This document shows, piece after piece, positions 28,134-37,110 of a DNA stretch of 64,000 nt (the first letter of the stretch is position 1; each line of letters begins with the position of its first letter). This DNA is from Agromyces mediolanus. Its GTDB lineage: Bacteria; Actinomycetota; Actinomycetes; Actinomycetales; Microbacteriaceae. The stretch spans positions 389,957 through 453,956 of the forward strand of contig NZ_BMRJ01000002.1 of NCBI RefSeq assembly GCF_014648575.1. The letters run 5' to 3'. A model generated the notes under the pieces. It had not been told where the DNA came from. It worked only from the letters and a program-made list of their open reading frames with translations, and did no database searches. The translations under genes and the position numbers were made by a program.

Positions 28134-29537
28134 GTGACGAGGAACAAGCTGCGCCTGGCGATCGTCGGAGCCGGCCCCGCCGGCATCTACGCCGCGGACA
28201 TCATGCTCAAAGCGGAGCGCAACTTCGACGTCTCGATCGACCTGTTCGATCACCTGCCGGCGCCCTACGGGCTGGTCCGCTACGGCGTCGCGCCCGACCA
28301 CCCCCGCATCAAGGGCATCATCACGGCGCTGCGCGAGGTGCTCGACCGCGGCGACATCCGCATCTTCGGCAACGTCCGCTTCGGCCGGGACCTCACCCTC
28401 GACGACCTGCAGCAGCACTACCACGCCGTCATCTTCGCGACGGGCGCGGTGCGCGACGCCCCGCTGCACATCCCCGGCGTCGACCTCGAGGGCTCCTACG
28501 GCGCGGCCGACTTCGTGAGCTGGTTCGACGGGCACCCCGACGTGCCGCGCACCTGGCCGCTCGACGCGAAGCAGGTCGCCGTGATCGGCAACGGCAACGT
28601 CGCCCTCGACAGCGCCCGCATCCTCGCGAAGCACGTCGAGGACCTGATGGTCACCGAGATCCCGGCGAACGTCGCCGAGGGCCTCGCGGCCTCGCCCGTC
28701 ACCGACGTGCACGTGTTCGGCCGTCGCGGTCCGACCTCGGTGAAGTTCACCCCGCTCGAGCTCCGCGAGCTCGGCGAGCTGCGCGACGTCGACGTGATCG
28801 TCTACGACGAGGACTTCGACTACGACGACGCCGCGAAGGCGGCGGTGTCGGGCAACAAGCAGGTCTTCGTCATCGACAAGGTGCTGCAGCAGTGGCGGCA
28901 GCGCGCCCTTCGACAGGCTCAGGAACCGGACGCCCCCAAGGCGTCGCGACGGCTGCACCTGCACTTCTTCGCGAAGCCGCTGGAGTTCGTCGACGACGGC
29001 ACCGGTCGGGTCGGCGCGATCCGCTACGAGCGCACGAAGTCCGACGGGGCCGGCGGCGTCGTCGGCACGGGCGAGATCCGCGAGCTGCCGGTGCAGGCCG
29101 TGTACCGCGCGGTCGGCTACTTCGGTTCGCCGCTGCCGGGCGTGCCGTTCGACGAGAAGTTCGGCGTCATCCCGAACCACGAGGGCCAGGTGATGATCCG
29201 CGACGAGGAGACCGGCGAGCCGCGCCAGCTCTACGGCGTGTACGCCACCGGCTGGATCAAGCGCGGACCGGTCGGCCTCATCGGGCACACGAAGTCCGAC
29301 GCCATGGAGACGGTGAAGCACGTCATCAACGACCTCGGCAACTGGTGGCAGCCGGAGCACCCCGAGGAGGAGGCGATCGTCGAGCTGCTCGAGTCGCGCG
29401 GCATCCGGTGGACCGACCTCGACGGCTGGCACCGCCTCGACGAGCACGAGCTCGCGCTCGGCGAGGCGGAGGGGCGCGTGCGCATCAAGGTCGTGCCCCG
29501 CGACGAGATGGTCGACCTCTCCCGCGGCGAGGCGTAG
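28134..29537 (+). CDS. Ferredoxin--NADP+ reductase (FprA type)
   Basis: A 467-residue adrenodoxin-reductase-like flavoprotein that moves electrons between NADPH and ferredoxin. The FAD-binding Rossmann motif is AIVGAGPAGIYAADIML (residues 8-24), with YGLVRYGVAPDHPRIKGI, the NADPH motif VIGNGNVALDSARILA and a C-terminal YATGWIKRGPVGLIGHTKSDA that is near-diagnostic. Around residues 257-266 the sequence ALRQAQEPD is encoded by a short repeat also present in aspS; it lies in a surface loop and keeps the frame. GTG 28134 follows a GAGAGGAGA box. Confidence 0.93.
   Translation: MTRNKLRLAIVGAGPAGIYAADIMLKAERNFDVSIDLFDHLPAPYGLVRYGVAPDHPRIKGIITALREVLDRGDIRIFGNVRFGRDLTLDDLQQHYHAVIFATGAVRDAPLHIPGVDLEGSYGAADFVSWFDGHPDVPRTWPLDAKQVAVIGNGNVALDSARILAKHVEDLMVTEIPANVAEGLAASPVTDVHVFGRRGPTSVKFTPLELRELGELRDVDVIVYDEDFDYDDAAKAAVSGNKQVFVIDKVLQQWRQRALRQAQEPDAPKASRRLHLHFFAKPLEFVDDGTGRVGAIRYERTKSDGAGGVVGTGEIRELPVQAVYRAVGYFGSPLPGVPFDEKFGVIPNHEGQVMIRDEETGEPRQLYGVYATGWIKRGPVGLIGHTKSDAMETVKHVINDLGNWWQPEHPEEEAIVELLESRGIRWTDLDGWHRLDEHELALGEAEGRVRIKVVPRDEMVDLSRGEA
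28903..28923 (+). repeat. In-frame short repeat inside ferredoxin reductase (copy 2)
   Basis: Contains CCCTTCGACAGGCTCAGG, 19 of 21 bases identical to the copy at 3616-3638 (reverse strand). It codes for ALRQAQE here but, read in another frame and orientation, for STDSGAQ in aspS. Confidence 0.6.
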
Positions 29538-29588
29538 GGGCAGCCGCCCCCTGTGGACAGCGGGGCGCCTCTGCGCCGCGTCCGCGAC

Positions 29589-29594
29589 TAGCCT
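29589..29594 (+). promoter_or_regulatory. -10 box TAGCCT, leaderless promoter
   Basis: TAGCCT ends 6 nt before GTG 29601. Confidence 0.45.
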
Positions 29595-29600
29595 CGGGCG

Positions 29601-30299
29601 GTGCCCCTCGCCCCGCAGCTGCTCCCCGCGCTCGGTCTCGCCGCGCTGGGCGGCCTGCTCGGCTGGTGGCCGCTCGCCGCGTGGGCGACGCGGAGCCTGC
29701 ATGCACCGCCGCCGCGAGGCATCCGCGCCGTCGTCGCGACGAGCGCCGCGCTCGCCGCGACCACGTTCGGCGCGCTCGGCTGGCGCTTCGCTGGACCGGA
29801 GATGGATGCCTCGGGCCTCGTCGTGCTCGGCGCGCTCCTCGTGTTCGCGGCCGCCGCAACGGTGCTCGCCACCGTCGACGTGCTCGAGCACCGGCTGCCG
29901 AACGCGGTGCTCGGTCCGGCCGCGCTCGCCGTCGCCGTGCTGCTCGGCCTCGCGGCGACGCTTGATGGTGCGGGCGCCGGGCCGGGCCGGGCGCGGTCGG
30001 CGGCGATCGGCGCCGCCGTGCTCTTCGCGCTCTTCCTCGCCGTCGCCCTCGTCTCGCCGCGGGCGATGGGCATGGGCGATGTGAAGCTCGCGGCCCTCGT
30101 CGGCGGTGTGCTCGGCTGGGGCGGGCTCGCGAGCTGGGCGGTCGGCGTCGTCGCCATGTTCCTCATCGGCGGCCTCGTCGCCGTCGTCGGCCTGAGCCTG
30201 CGGCGGGTGCCGGCCGGTGGGGCGATCCCGTTCGGTCCCGCGATGCTCGCCGGGGCGCTCCTCGCCGTCGTCGCGGTGCCCGCTACCCTGGGGCCATGA
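29601..30299 (+). CDS. A24-family prepilin peptidase-like protein
   Basis: A 232-residue membrane aspartyl protease of the TadV/CpaA/PilD type that processes type IV-like prepilins. About six to seven helices. The two catalytic aspartates lie in ATVDVLEHRLPN and MGMGDVKLAALVGG (GxGD). There is no N-terminal methyltransferase domain, as in short A24 enzymes. No pilus genes are in the window, so its client is elsewhere. Its stop overlaps the next start (ATGA). Confidence 0.88.
   Translation: MPLAPQLLPALGLAALGGLLGWWPLAAWATRSLHAPPPRGIRAVVATSAALAATTFGALGWRFAGPEMDASGLVVLGALLVFAAAATVLATVDVLEHRLPNAVLGPAALAVAVLLGLAATLDGAGAGPGRARSAAIGAAVLFALFLAVALVSPRAMGMGDVKLAALVGGVLGWGGLASWAVGVVAMFLIGGLVAVVGLSLRRVPAGGAIPFGPAMLAGALLAVVAVPATLGP
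30284..30289 (+). promoter_or_regulatory. Possible -10 box TACCCT before the hydrolase gene
   Basis: Lies inside the end of the prepilin peptidase gene, 6 nt before ATG 30296. May be coincidence. Confidence 0.25.
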
Positions 30300-31291
30300 C
30301 CGCCGCGTGGCGCCCCGACGTGCTCGGGCCCGGGTTCGAGCAGCTGACGCTGCCGCTCGGCTCCGACGACGAGGGCGAGCTCGTCGCCACCCTCGTGCGC
30401 TACACCCCGCCCGCGGCATCCGGCTGGTGGCCGTTCGCCCGCACCCCGCGGGGGCCGGTCGCCGGCTGCGACGTGCTCTCGGTGCACGGCTGGAGCGACT
30501 ACTTCTTCAATCCCGAGCTCGCCCGCTTCTGGGCCGCGCAGGGAGCCCGCTTCTTCGCCCTCGACCTGCGCAAGTACGGCCGCAGCCTCCGCCCGGGCCA
30601 GACGCCCGGCCTCATCACCGACCTCGCCGACTACGACGTCGACCTCGACGCCGCGCTGACCGCGATGCGGGCCGGCGGCCCCGCCCGACCGCTCATCCTG
30701 ATGGGGCACTCCACCGGCGGGCTGACCCTCTCGCTCTGGGCCGACCGGCACCGCGGCCGTGCACGCGCGCTGGTGCTGAACAGCCCGTGGCTCGAGTTCC
30801 AGCTGAGCCGCGTGGGCCGCGAGGCGCTCGCCCCCGTCTTCGCCCTCGGCGCCCGCGTGCACCCGCTCGCGCCGCTGCCGAACGTCGACCTCGGCTTCTA
30901 CACCCGCGCCGTCGCGAAGGAGCAGGGCGGCGAGTGGGAGTACGACCACCGCTGGCGGCCCGACCGGGGCTTCGCGACGAGCCCCGTCTGGCTGAACGCC
31001 ATCCTCGCCGGCCACGCGCGCGTCGCCGCGGGCATCGACGTCGGCTCGCCGGCGCTGACCCTGCTCTCGGCCAGGTCGAGCATCCTCACCCGCTGGGACG
31101 AGTCGATGCGCACGAGCGACAGCGTGCTCGTCGTCGACGAGATCGCCGAGCGCGCGCTGAAGCTCGGCCCCGAGGTGACGGTGTCGCGCATCGACGGCGC
31201 GCTGCACGACGTCACCCTCTCGCGGGAGCCCGCCCGCGCGGCCGCCTACGCCTCGATCAGCCGTTGGCTGCGCGGCTACGCGCCGCGCTGA
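30296..31291 (+). CDS. Alpha/beta hydrolase, monoacylglycerol lipase-like
   Basis: A 331-residue cytoplasmic serine hydrolase. The oxyanion region is VHGWSDYFFNPELARFW, the nucleophile elbow is LMGHSTGGL (Ser near residue 141), and the C-terminal His is probably in DGALHDVTLSR. It resembles the Hydrolase_4/serine aminopeptidase S33 type. Substrate unknown; it is translationally coupled to the prepilin peptidase gene, a pairing without an obvious functional link. Confidence 0.85.
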   Translation: MTAAWRPDVLGPGFEQLTLPLGSDDEGELVATLVRYTPPAASGWWPFARTPRGPVAGCDVLSVHGWSDYFFNPELARFWAAQGARFFALDLRKYGRSLRPGQTPGLITDLADYDVDLDAALTAMRAGGPARPLILMGHSTGGLTLSLWADRHRGRARALVLNSPWLEFQLSRVGREALAPVFALGARVHPLAPLPNVDLGFYTRAVAKEQGGEWEYDHRWRPDRGFATSPVWLNAILAGHARVAAGIDVGSPALTLLSARSSILTRWDESMRTSDSVLVVDEIAERALKLGPEVTVSRIDGALHDVTLSREPARAAAYASISRWLRGYAPR

Positions 31292-31324
31292 GCCGCGCCC
31301 GTCAGACGCGGGCCCGGCCCGGGC

Positions 31325-31813
31325 TCAGCGGAAGTTGACGAACTGCAGGTCGACCTCGAGATCGGCCGCCTTCAGGATGCGGATGACCTCCTGCAGGTCG
31401 TCGCGGCTCTTCGAGGACACTCGGAGTTCGTCGCCCTGGATCTGCGACTTCACCGTCTTCGGGCCCTGCTCGCGGATGATCTTGCCGATCTCCTTCGCGG
31501 CCTTCTGGTCGATGCCCTGCTTCAGGGCGATCTCGATGCGGAACTCCTTGCCCGAGGCGTAGGGCTCGCCCGCGTCGAGGCTCTTCAGCGTGATGCCGCG
31601 CTTGATGAACTTCGACTGCACCACGTCGAGCACGGCCTTCACGCGCTCCTCGGAGGAGGCCTTGAGCAGGATCTTCTCGCCGCTCCACTCGACCGAGGCG
31701 CCGACGCCCTTGAAGTCGTAGCGCTGCTCGATCTCCTTGCGGGCCTGGTTGACCGCGTTGTCGGCCTCCATCTTGTCGACCTTGGAGACGATGTCGAACG
31801 TCGAATCTGCCAT
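31325..31813 (-). CDS. YajQ-family nucleotide-binding protein
   Basis: A 162-residue protein with two ferredoxin-like domains. It opens with [19 protein letters not shown] and has [10 protein letters not shown], the family signature, then [20 protein letters not shown] and a C-terminal LQFVNFR. YajQ proteins bind nucleotides and some bind cyclic di-GMP; the role here is unknown. It ends 33 bp from the convergent hydrolase and lies downstream of the MOSC gene. Confidence 0.92.
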   Translation of the reverse strand: MADSTFDIVSKVDKMEADNAVNQARKEIEQRYDFKGVGASVEWSGEKILLKASSEERVKAVLDVVQSKFIKRGITLKSLDAGEPYASGKEFRIEIALKQGIDQKAAKEIGKIIREQGPKTVKSQIQGDELRVSSKSRDDLQEVIRILKAADLEVDLQFVNFR

Positions 31814-31846
31814 GCCGCCAGTCTAGCCAGGGCCGCGCCGCCCGGC

Positions 31847-32692
31847 TCAGCCGAGCACGTGCAGCGCGTCGCCGACCGCGACCGTGTCGCCCGACGAGGC
31901 ATCCAGCGCTGGAACGAGCCGCACGCCGAACCAGGTCTTGCCCTCGCGGCGCCGGTGCCGCGCGAGCGTGCGGATCGGCTCCTTGCCGCGCACGAGCGTC
32001 GTCGGGTCGATCGTCGTCATGACGCAGCGGTCGCAGCAGCCCTCGACGCGGAACTCGACGTCGCCGATGCGCACCCGCGTCCACGCCTCCTCGGCGAAGG
32101 GCGTCTCGCCGTCGACGACGAGGTTCGGCCGGAACCGCTCCATGACGAGAGGCGCGGGCTCCGCGTCGCCGCGCTCGGCGGCGTCGCTCGCCGCGAGCTC
32201 GTTCAGCAGGCGCAGGGATGCCTCGCTCGCGAGCAGCAGCGGCGAGGCATCCGCGAGCGTCAGCGAATCGCCCGGTCGTCCGCCGTAGTCGGGCTTCACG
32301 GTGCGCGCCGTCGGGTCCGGCTGCCAGACGAGCCGGAGCGGGCGGCCGATGCGCGCGCTGATCCAGGCATCCGCCTCCGCGCCCGCCGGCAGCGCCGTGC
32401 CCTGACGCGAGTGTCCGACCGCGACGGGCTCGGCGTCGCGCGGGGCCGCGACGAGCAGGCTGCCGGCCGCATCGCGCTCCGCGCCGAGCCGAAGCGCGTC
32501 GTCGGCGAGCGGGGTCGCGGCGAGCCCGAGCAGGGCGTTCTCCTCGCGCGCCGTGACGGGGGCGCCCTCCGGGTCGACGACCGCCCAGCGGCGATCGCCG
32601 GCGAGCCCCCAGGGCAGCACGCTCGCGCTCGGCACGTCGAATCCGGCGAAGGACTTGACCGGGTGGATGCGGACGCGCGTGAGCTGCATCAC
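31847..32692 (-). CDS. MOSC-domain protein
   Basis: A 281-residue protein with an N-terminal MOSC beta-barrel (IHPVKSFAGFDVPSASVLPWGLAGDRRW) and a C-terminal MOSC domain. The conserved cysteine motif is FRVEGCCDRCVMTTIDP. Members bind sulfurated molybdenum cofactor or act as mARC/YcbX-like N-hydroxylamine reductases. No redox partner domain is attached. It is read toward yajQ. Confidence 0.88.
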   Translation of the reverse strand: MMQLTRVRIHPVKSFAGFDVPSASVLPWGLAGDRRWAVVDPEGAPVTAREENALLGLAATPLADDALRLGAERDAAGSLLVAAPRDAEPVAVGHSRQGTALPAGAEADAWISARIGRPLRLVWQPDPTARTVKPDYGGRPGDSLTLADASPLLLASEASLRLLNELAASDAAERGDAEPAPLVMERFRPNLVVDGETPFAEEAWTRVRIGDVEFRVEGCCDRCVMTTIDPTTLVRGKEPIRTLARHRRREGKTWFGVRLVPALDASSGDTVAVGDALHVLG

Positions 32693-32801
32693 AGCACCGT
32701 ACCCGCCGGGCTCGTATTGTCCCCCATCCGCGTGTCATCTGGCGGCCCCCGTTCGGGTGGGGTAGAAACGACGGCGGACTCCGATCGAAGGGATCGCGAA
32801 C

Positions 32802-32966
32802 GTGAAGTGGATCAAGCCCCTGGCCGTCGTGCTGGTCGTCGTGTTCGCGCTCTTCTACATGATCAGCCGGCCGGAGGACGCGGCGAACCTCGTGCAGGGC
32901 GCGGTCAACGGCGTCGCCACCGCTGTCGACGGCGTCGGCCGCTTCTTCACCTCGCTCGCGTCCTGA
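32802..32966 (+). CDS. Small single-helix membrane protein
   Basis: A 54-residue protein starting at GTG 32802. One transmembrane helix at residues 5-20 (KPLAVVLVVVFALFYMI) is followed by an amphipathic segment (LVQGAVNGVATAVDGVGRFF). The upstream sequence has a purine-rich GAAGGGA box. It precedes the PH-domain gene by 19 bp and may be co-transcribed with it. I recognise no family beyond this architecture. Confidence 0.65.
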   Translation: MKWIKPLAVVLVVVFALFYMISRPEDAANLVQGAVNGVATAVDGVGRFFTSLAS

Positions 32967-32985
32967 GCGGCCGGCGGATGCTGCC

Positions 32986-33678
32986 GTGAGCGTGTTCGGC
33001 CTCGACCCGAAGGTCGAGCGGCATCTCATCGCCGACGAGGGCGAGGTGATCGTCGACGAGGTCGGCAAGCACTGGGCCGCGAAGGTCGGCTGCGTCGCCG
33101 AGATGGTCGCCGCGGCGCCCGTGCTGCTGCTCCTCGCAGTGCTGCCGAAGCCGCTGTACTTCGTGCCGCTGCTCCTCGCGCTCGGGCTGCTCCTGCACGG
33201 GCTCTGGCGCTACGTCGGACTGCGGATGGACCGCTTCGTCATCACGAACATGCGGGTGTTCCGGGTGCACGGCATCCTGTCGCAGCGCATCGCGACCATG
33301 CCGCTCTCACGGATCCTCGACATCTCGGTGCACACGCCCTTCGTCGGGCGGATCATCGGCTACGGCCACTTCGTCTTCGAGTCCGCGGCGCAGGACCAGG
33401 GGCTCCGCGAGATCCGCTTCGTCGGGCGACCCGACGAGCGCGGGCTCACGATCCAGCGGGTCATCCAGCGCTCGGGGCTCCGCGGGCGGATGCCTCAGCC
33501 GGACTTCCCGATGCCCGAGTACGACCCGACGCGGGTCGGCCAGCTCGCCGCCTACGACGCGGCGAGCGGCGGGCAGATGGCGGCTCGGGCCGAGGCGGAT
33601 GCCGCGGCGGATACTCGGGATCTGAACGCGACGCGGGACTACGGCGACGAGCTGCCCTGGTGGCGCGAAACCCGCTGA
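32986..33678 (+). CDS. PH-domain (bPH2) membrane protein
   Basis: A 230-residue protein with two transmembrane helices (residues ~35-70) followed by a bacterial PH domain: FVITNMRVFRVHGILSQR, ATMPLSRILDISVH and FESAAQDQGLREIRF. This is the DUF304/bPH2 family, often with unknown function. The C-terminal ~60 residues are low complexity and end in DELPWWRETR. GTG 32986 was taken as the start; GTG 32992 is possible. Confidence 0.85.
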   Translation: MSVFGLDPKVERHLIADEGEVIVDEVGKHWAAKVGCVAEMVAAAPVLLLLAVLPKPLYFVPLLLALGLLLHGLWRYVGLRMDRFVITNMRVFRVHGILSQRIATMPLSRILDISVHTPFVGRIIGYGHFVFESAAQDQGLREIRFVGRPDERGLTIQRVIQRSGLRGRMPQPDFPMPEYDPTRVGQLAAYDAASGGQMAARAEADAAADTRDLNATRDYGDELPWWRETR

Positions 33679-33793
33679 GCCGGTTTCGCGTCGGGTCGCT
33701 GCGGCGGGCGGCGAACTCGATTTCGTCAGCGGGCGCGCTCCGAGTATCCTTGTGAGGCCCCCGGTTGTGTGCAGAACGTGGTCGGGTGCACAC

Positions 33794-33878
33794 GGCGAGT
33801 TACCCAAGCGGCCAAAGGGATCTGACTGTAAATCAGACTGCATTGCATTCGGGGGTTCGAATCCCTCACTCGCCACCA
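33794..33878 (+). tRNA. tRNA-Tyr (GTA)
   Basis: Class II tRNA of 85 nt with encoded CCA. The acceptor GGCGAGT pairs with ACTCGCC at 33868-33874. The anticodon stem TCTGA/TCAGA (33821-33825, 33833-33837) encloses the GTA anticodon at 33828-33830. The T-arm loop is TTCGAAT. The long variable arm is at 33838-33850 with a TGC/GCA stem and an ATT triloop. It serves as the integration site of the adjacent element: its 3' 53 bp recur at 45201. Confidence 0.97.
33826..33878 (+). repeat. attL: tRNA-Tyr 3' part at left end of the element
   Basis: 53 bp direct repeat partner of 45201-45253. Identical for 16 bp, then three mismatches at 33842-33844 (ATT here, TCA at the other end), then identical for the rest (one conserved G and 33 bp of the tRNA 3' end). 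Confidence 0.9.
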
Positions 33879-33881
33879 CGA

Positions 33882-33931
33882 ACGAAAGCCCCGGTAGCAC
33901 CTGAGAATCCTCGGTGGCCGGGGCTTCGTCG
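33882..33931 (+). terminator. Terminator after tRNA-Tyr
   Basis: Stem 33882-33894 with 33918-33929, ACGAA(A)GCCCCGG against CCGGGGCTTCGT with one bulge, followed by CGTCGTTG. It matches in position the hairpin after attR. Confidence 0.7.
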
Positions 33932-33979
33932 TTGCTGCGGCGGGCTGACGGTGACCCCTCCGAATCCCCTCCGCGCCGT

Positions 33980-35644
33980 CTACGCTGCGGTAATCTCAGC
34001 TGCCTCGAGCGCCCTCCGGCGGTCATATAGGCAGAGGACCTTGCGAAACAGCGCCCGCAGGTATGGCGAACTTGCTTCCTCAGTGCCATACAGCTCGACC
34101 AGCACCTCGCGCAGATCGTCTGTTGTGTAGCCGGATGGGTCGAGCAAGATTAGGCACTCCAGCTTGAAGTAGGTGGCGTAACTGGAATCCATCACTTCAC
34201 GCGGGGTCTTGAGGACACCTTGTACCTCCCGGTTGAAGCGTGCGACGCTCTGCGCAGACGCCGTCAAGGGCTTCTCTGCGAGTTGCTTTACGACCTCCGG
34301 TAGATCGTCGAACTCGATGCTGCCGTCGGGCGAGATTCGACCACTCTCCAACAGGTACTTATGCACGGGCAGGTTGGATGTGGGGCCGGGGCGAATCGCA
34401 TCTGGGATACCCGAGAGAAGGACGTTCTGCGGGTCCAGTGCGCGCCGACGAACGCCTAGAACGTCCTGCTCGATATCGTCGCGCGTAAGGGTTCGACCGA
34501 TTGTAGAGAGGTTTTGCAAGTCCTTCTCCGAGAAGGCGCCCACGCCGAAGACGACTCGATACTCGTTTCCCTCGTCGCCGTCGATCGGAATGGCACGAAC
34601 GACTTCTCGCGTCTGGCTCGGGTCCGGGTGCGTGACGAGATCGAAGACGTGCTTGCGCAGTTCGCGCAGGATGGCTGCTGGGAAGGGGCGCTCCAGCCGT
34701 GACAGAGCTTCCCACAACCATTCGAAGCTGTGGGTGTCGATCCGAGTTATCGGAAGCCTGGAGCCGCCACGCTCGATGCTGGTCTGCTCTATCAGGGTGG
34801 GCGCAGATGGGTCAGCGCTCCACTCGACAAAATAGATGCGCTTACCCAACTCGCCGAGACGCTCCGGTCCGACAGCGGTGGCGATGTTGTCGAGGATCTC
34901 GTTCAGATACTCATCACCCAAGCTGTAGCCCACGAAGATGACCGGGTGCTCGGCGAAGATGGTGAGAAGTTTCGCCGCAAGGTAGTGATTTCTGTTCGAG
35001 AAACGGTCGTAGTCGCCCTTGGTCAGCACCAAGGAGAGCGGCTGCGTCGCTGCCCCATGAATCTTGTAAGTCTCCGCGATGAACTGCGCATCGCTCATCA
35101 TCAGTTCGTCCTGCCCGATGTATGGCTGGAAGGACTGGAAAAGCTGGTCAGTCAGGGAGTCGTAGTTCGTCGTGATGACGCCATCGACAACGGCCGAGCC
35201 GAGCAGCGCGATCTCTGCTGCGAGCGATTGATCGTCAACGCCGGGGACGCCAGCGGCCAAAGTGTCGTGCGTGCGAATGTACTCCGAGATGGCTACCTTC
35301 AGACCACCCTCTTCATCGCGGACAATCGATGAGTACGCTGCACGCTGGTCGGCATAACGGTCGTCCTTCCACCAGATCTGATGGAACACTCGAGCGATGC
35401 TGGTGGCGGCAGTCGGGAGATCACCGTTTGCTGTCGCGAGGTGGAAGTTGAAATCCTCGCCGGCTTCGGTCGCGAACTGCCTGAGAAGACCCTCCCAGTC
35501 AGGCAGGTCGAGATAGCGCCGTGAGATGCCGCTTCCAATGAACAGATACGGAAGAGCCCCATGCGAAGCGAGCGACGCGTAGAGAGTTTCAGTGGCGCCG
35601 TCAGTTTCGACGGGCTGATCGGTGTCTGAAGGGCCAGGCGTCAT
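33980..35644 (-). CDS. SIR2-domain protein, probable anti-phage defence NADase
   Basis: A 554-residue protein. The N-terminal ~290 residues are a SIR2-like NAD-binding domain: GSGIS (37-41), TTNYDSLTD (158-166) with the catalytic Asn, KIHG (194-197) with the catalytic His, and VGYSLGD (238-244). The C-terminal ~260 residues match nothing I know; they are mixed alpha/beta with charged helices. SIR2 proteins of this plan in bacterial defence islands deplete NAD when triggered by phage. The gene lies between attL and the integrase gene, a usual position for cargo. Base composition is lower in GC than the chromosome. Function is inferred, and the trigger is unknown. Confidence 0.8.
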   Translation of the reverse strand: MTPGPSDTDQPVETDGATETLYASLASHGALPYLFIGSGISRRYLDLPDWEGLLRQFATEAGEDFNFHLATANGDLPTAATSIARVFHQIWWKDDRYADQRAAYSSIVRDEEGGLKVAISEYIRTHDTLAAGVPGVDDQSLAAEIALLGSAVVDGVITTNYDSLTDQLFQSFQPYIGQDELMMSDAQFIAETYKIHGAATQPLSLVLTKGDYDRFSNRNHYLAAKLLTIFAEHPVIFVGYSLGDEYLNEILDNIATAVGPERLGELGKRIYFVEWSADPSAPTLIEQTSIERGGSRLPITRIDTHSFEWLWEALSRLERPFPAAILRELRKHVFDLVTHPDPSQTREVVRAIPIDGDEGNEYRVVFGVGAFSEKDLQNLSTIGRTLTRDDIEQDVLGVRRRALDPQNVLLSGIPDAIRPGPTSNLPVHKYLLESGRISPDGSIEFDDLPEVVKQLAEKPLTASAQSVARFNREVQGVLKTPREVMDSSYATYFKLECLILLDPSGYTTDDLREVLVELYGTEEASSPYLRALFRKVLCLYDRRRALEAAEITAA

Positions 35645-35653
35645 GCCACCAAT

Positions 35654-36874
35654 CTAGAGGGGCCACCCGTTGCCGATGCGTGCAAGCGGTTCTACCGGCG
35701 TGGCTGCGCCGCCGAGCGCATCGAGCCGCTCCATGTCAGCCTCGTGGCCATCGACGAACAGATGCATGTAGGTGCTGTAGGTCATATTGATGTTGGCGTG
35801 ACCCATCCATCGCGCGACCTTGTGAATGTCGATGCCCTGCGCGGCGCAGGCCGAGGCGTAGAAGTGTCGAAGGTCGTACCAGCGCACCACCGGGATGCCG
35901 AGCTCTTCGAGGGCAGGCTTGAGGTGTCCCCGGTAGACGCTGCCGTGACGGAAGGGCACGTCATAGCTCAGCGGGGCGCGCTTGCCGGGAGCGCCGCCCT
36001 TCTTGCGCCCGGGCCACAACAGAGCGTCGGGATCGCTGCGGTAGGGGTGCGCCTCAACGTGCTGCGCCAGCGCTCTGAGCAGGCTCCTGGTCAGAGGCAC
36101 GTCGCGCACCGCCTTTGCCGACTTGGGCGTGATGTACTCCAGCCCAACCTTCGGCGTGTGCTGTGCCTGCCGCCGGACCTCGACATGACGGCGCAGGAAG
36201 TTGATGTCCCGGATGCGCAGCGCTTCGAGTTCGCCGGGGCGGAGGCCGGTGTAGGCCGCGAACCGCACGATCAGCCCGTAGGGCGGCACATCGTCCAGCC
36301 AATCCGCCAGGCGCTCGACCTGCTGCGGTGAGAGGAAGGTCGGCTCCTCGCGGACGATCTTCGGCTTCTCGATCCCAGCGCATGGGTTCCCCGAGATGAG
36401 ACGGTGCCGCGCCGCGTACTTGAACACCTTCGACAAGGCGATGAGCGCGCCGCGGACAGTCGAGGCTGCGTAGGGCAGATCTGGAGCGTCGTCATTGTGC
36501 TTCGGCTTGGGCTTCGTGCGCATCTCCGCAGCCCACTTCTCGACGTCCATCGACGTGATCGTGTTGATGCGCCGGTTCCCGAACGTCGGATAGATGTGCA
36601 GTGCGAAGCAGTCCTCGTAGCCGCGCCGGGTCTTTGGCTTGAGCTTGTGGGTCGCCGCCATCATCGCTTCTGCAACGTCACGGAACTTCTTTGCGTTCTT
36701 GACGAGCGCTTCCGTGCCGCCGCCATCGGCGAGCTCGTTCTCGACGCGGAGGGAGAACCGGTCAGCCTCGCGGCGGGCGGTGAAGGTCTTCTGCTTGAAC
36801 TTGCCGTTGGCGTCGCGCCAGCGCACCTCGTAGGCGACGCCGTCCTTGCGTGCGACCTCTCGAACGTTTGCCAT
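35654..36874 (-). CDS. int: Tyrosine recombinase (integrase)
   Basis: A 406-residue phage-type integrase. There is an N-terminal arm-binding domain (WRDANGKFKQKTFTARREAD), a SAM-like core-binding domain (residues ~60-165) and a catalytic domain. Catalytic residues are Arg212 in AAYTGLRPGELEAL, Arg336 in WYDLRHFYAS (Tyr replaces the usual first His), His359 in RWMGHANI and the nucleophile Tyr369 in TYSTYMHLF. The frame is open upstream, but ATG 36874 gives the family start and overlaps the stop of the preceding small gene. It presumably acts on the tRNA-Tyr site. Confidence 0.93.
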   Translation of the reverse strand: MANVREVARKDGVAYEVRWRDANGKFKQKTFTARREADRFSLRVENELADGGGTEALVKNAKKFRDVAEAMMAATHKLKPKTRRGYEDCFALHIYPTFGNRRINTITSMDVEKWAAEMRTKPKPKHNDDAPDLPYAASTVRGALIALSKVFKYAARHRLISGNPCAGIEKPKIVREEPTFLSPQQVERLADWLDDVPPYGLIVRFAAYTGLRPGELEALRIRDINFLRRHVEVRRQAQHTPKVGLEYITPKSAKAVRDVPLTRSLLRALAQHVEAHPYRSDPDALLWPGRKKGGAPGKRAPLSYDVPFRHGSVYRGHLKPALEELGIPVVRWYDLRHFYASACAAQGIDIHKVARWMGHANINMTYSTYMHLFVDGHEADMERLDALGGAATPVEPLARIGNGWPL

Positions 36875-37110
36875 CAGTACTCGCCCTTCTTCGCAACTTC
36901 GAGGCGGGCAGTGGGGTGGTAGTCGCCGAGCTTCCACCACGGCTCGCGGGAGGCCTGCCAGATGTAGCGGCAGTAGACGTGGATGCGGCCGCTGCCGTAC
37001 TGGAGGCGGACGATGCGGGCGGGGTGCTGCCAGCTCTCGAGCACGACGTCGCCGACCTTGAGGTCTGCCGTCTGCTTGCCAATGGTCTTCGGGGTGTAGT
37101 TGAGGGTCAT
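36874..37110 (-). CDS. Small protein upstream of the integrase, unknown
   Basis: A 78-residue protein (MTLNYTPKTIGKQTADLKVG at the start) rich in beta-type residues with VGDVVLESWQHPARIVRLQY and two Trp-rich stretches (YIWQASREPWWKLGDY). It may be a small SH3-like or KOW-like barrel, but I do not recognise it. Its start and stop both overlap neighbouring genes by ATGA-type junctions, so it is translated as part of the recombinase operon. Confidence 0.7.
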   Translation of the reverse strand: MTLNYTPKTIGKQTADLKVGDVVLESWQHPARIVRLQYGSGRIHVYCRYIWQASREPWWKLGDYHPTARLEVAKKGEY

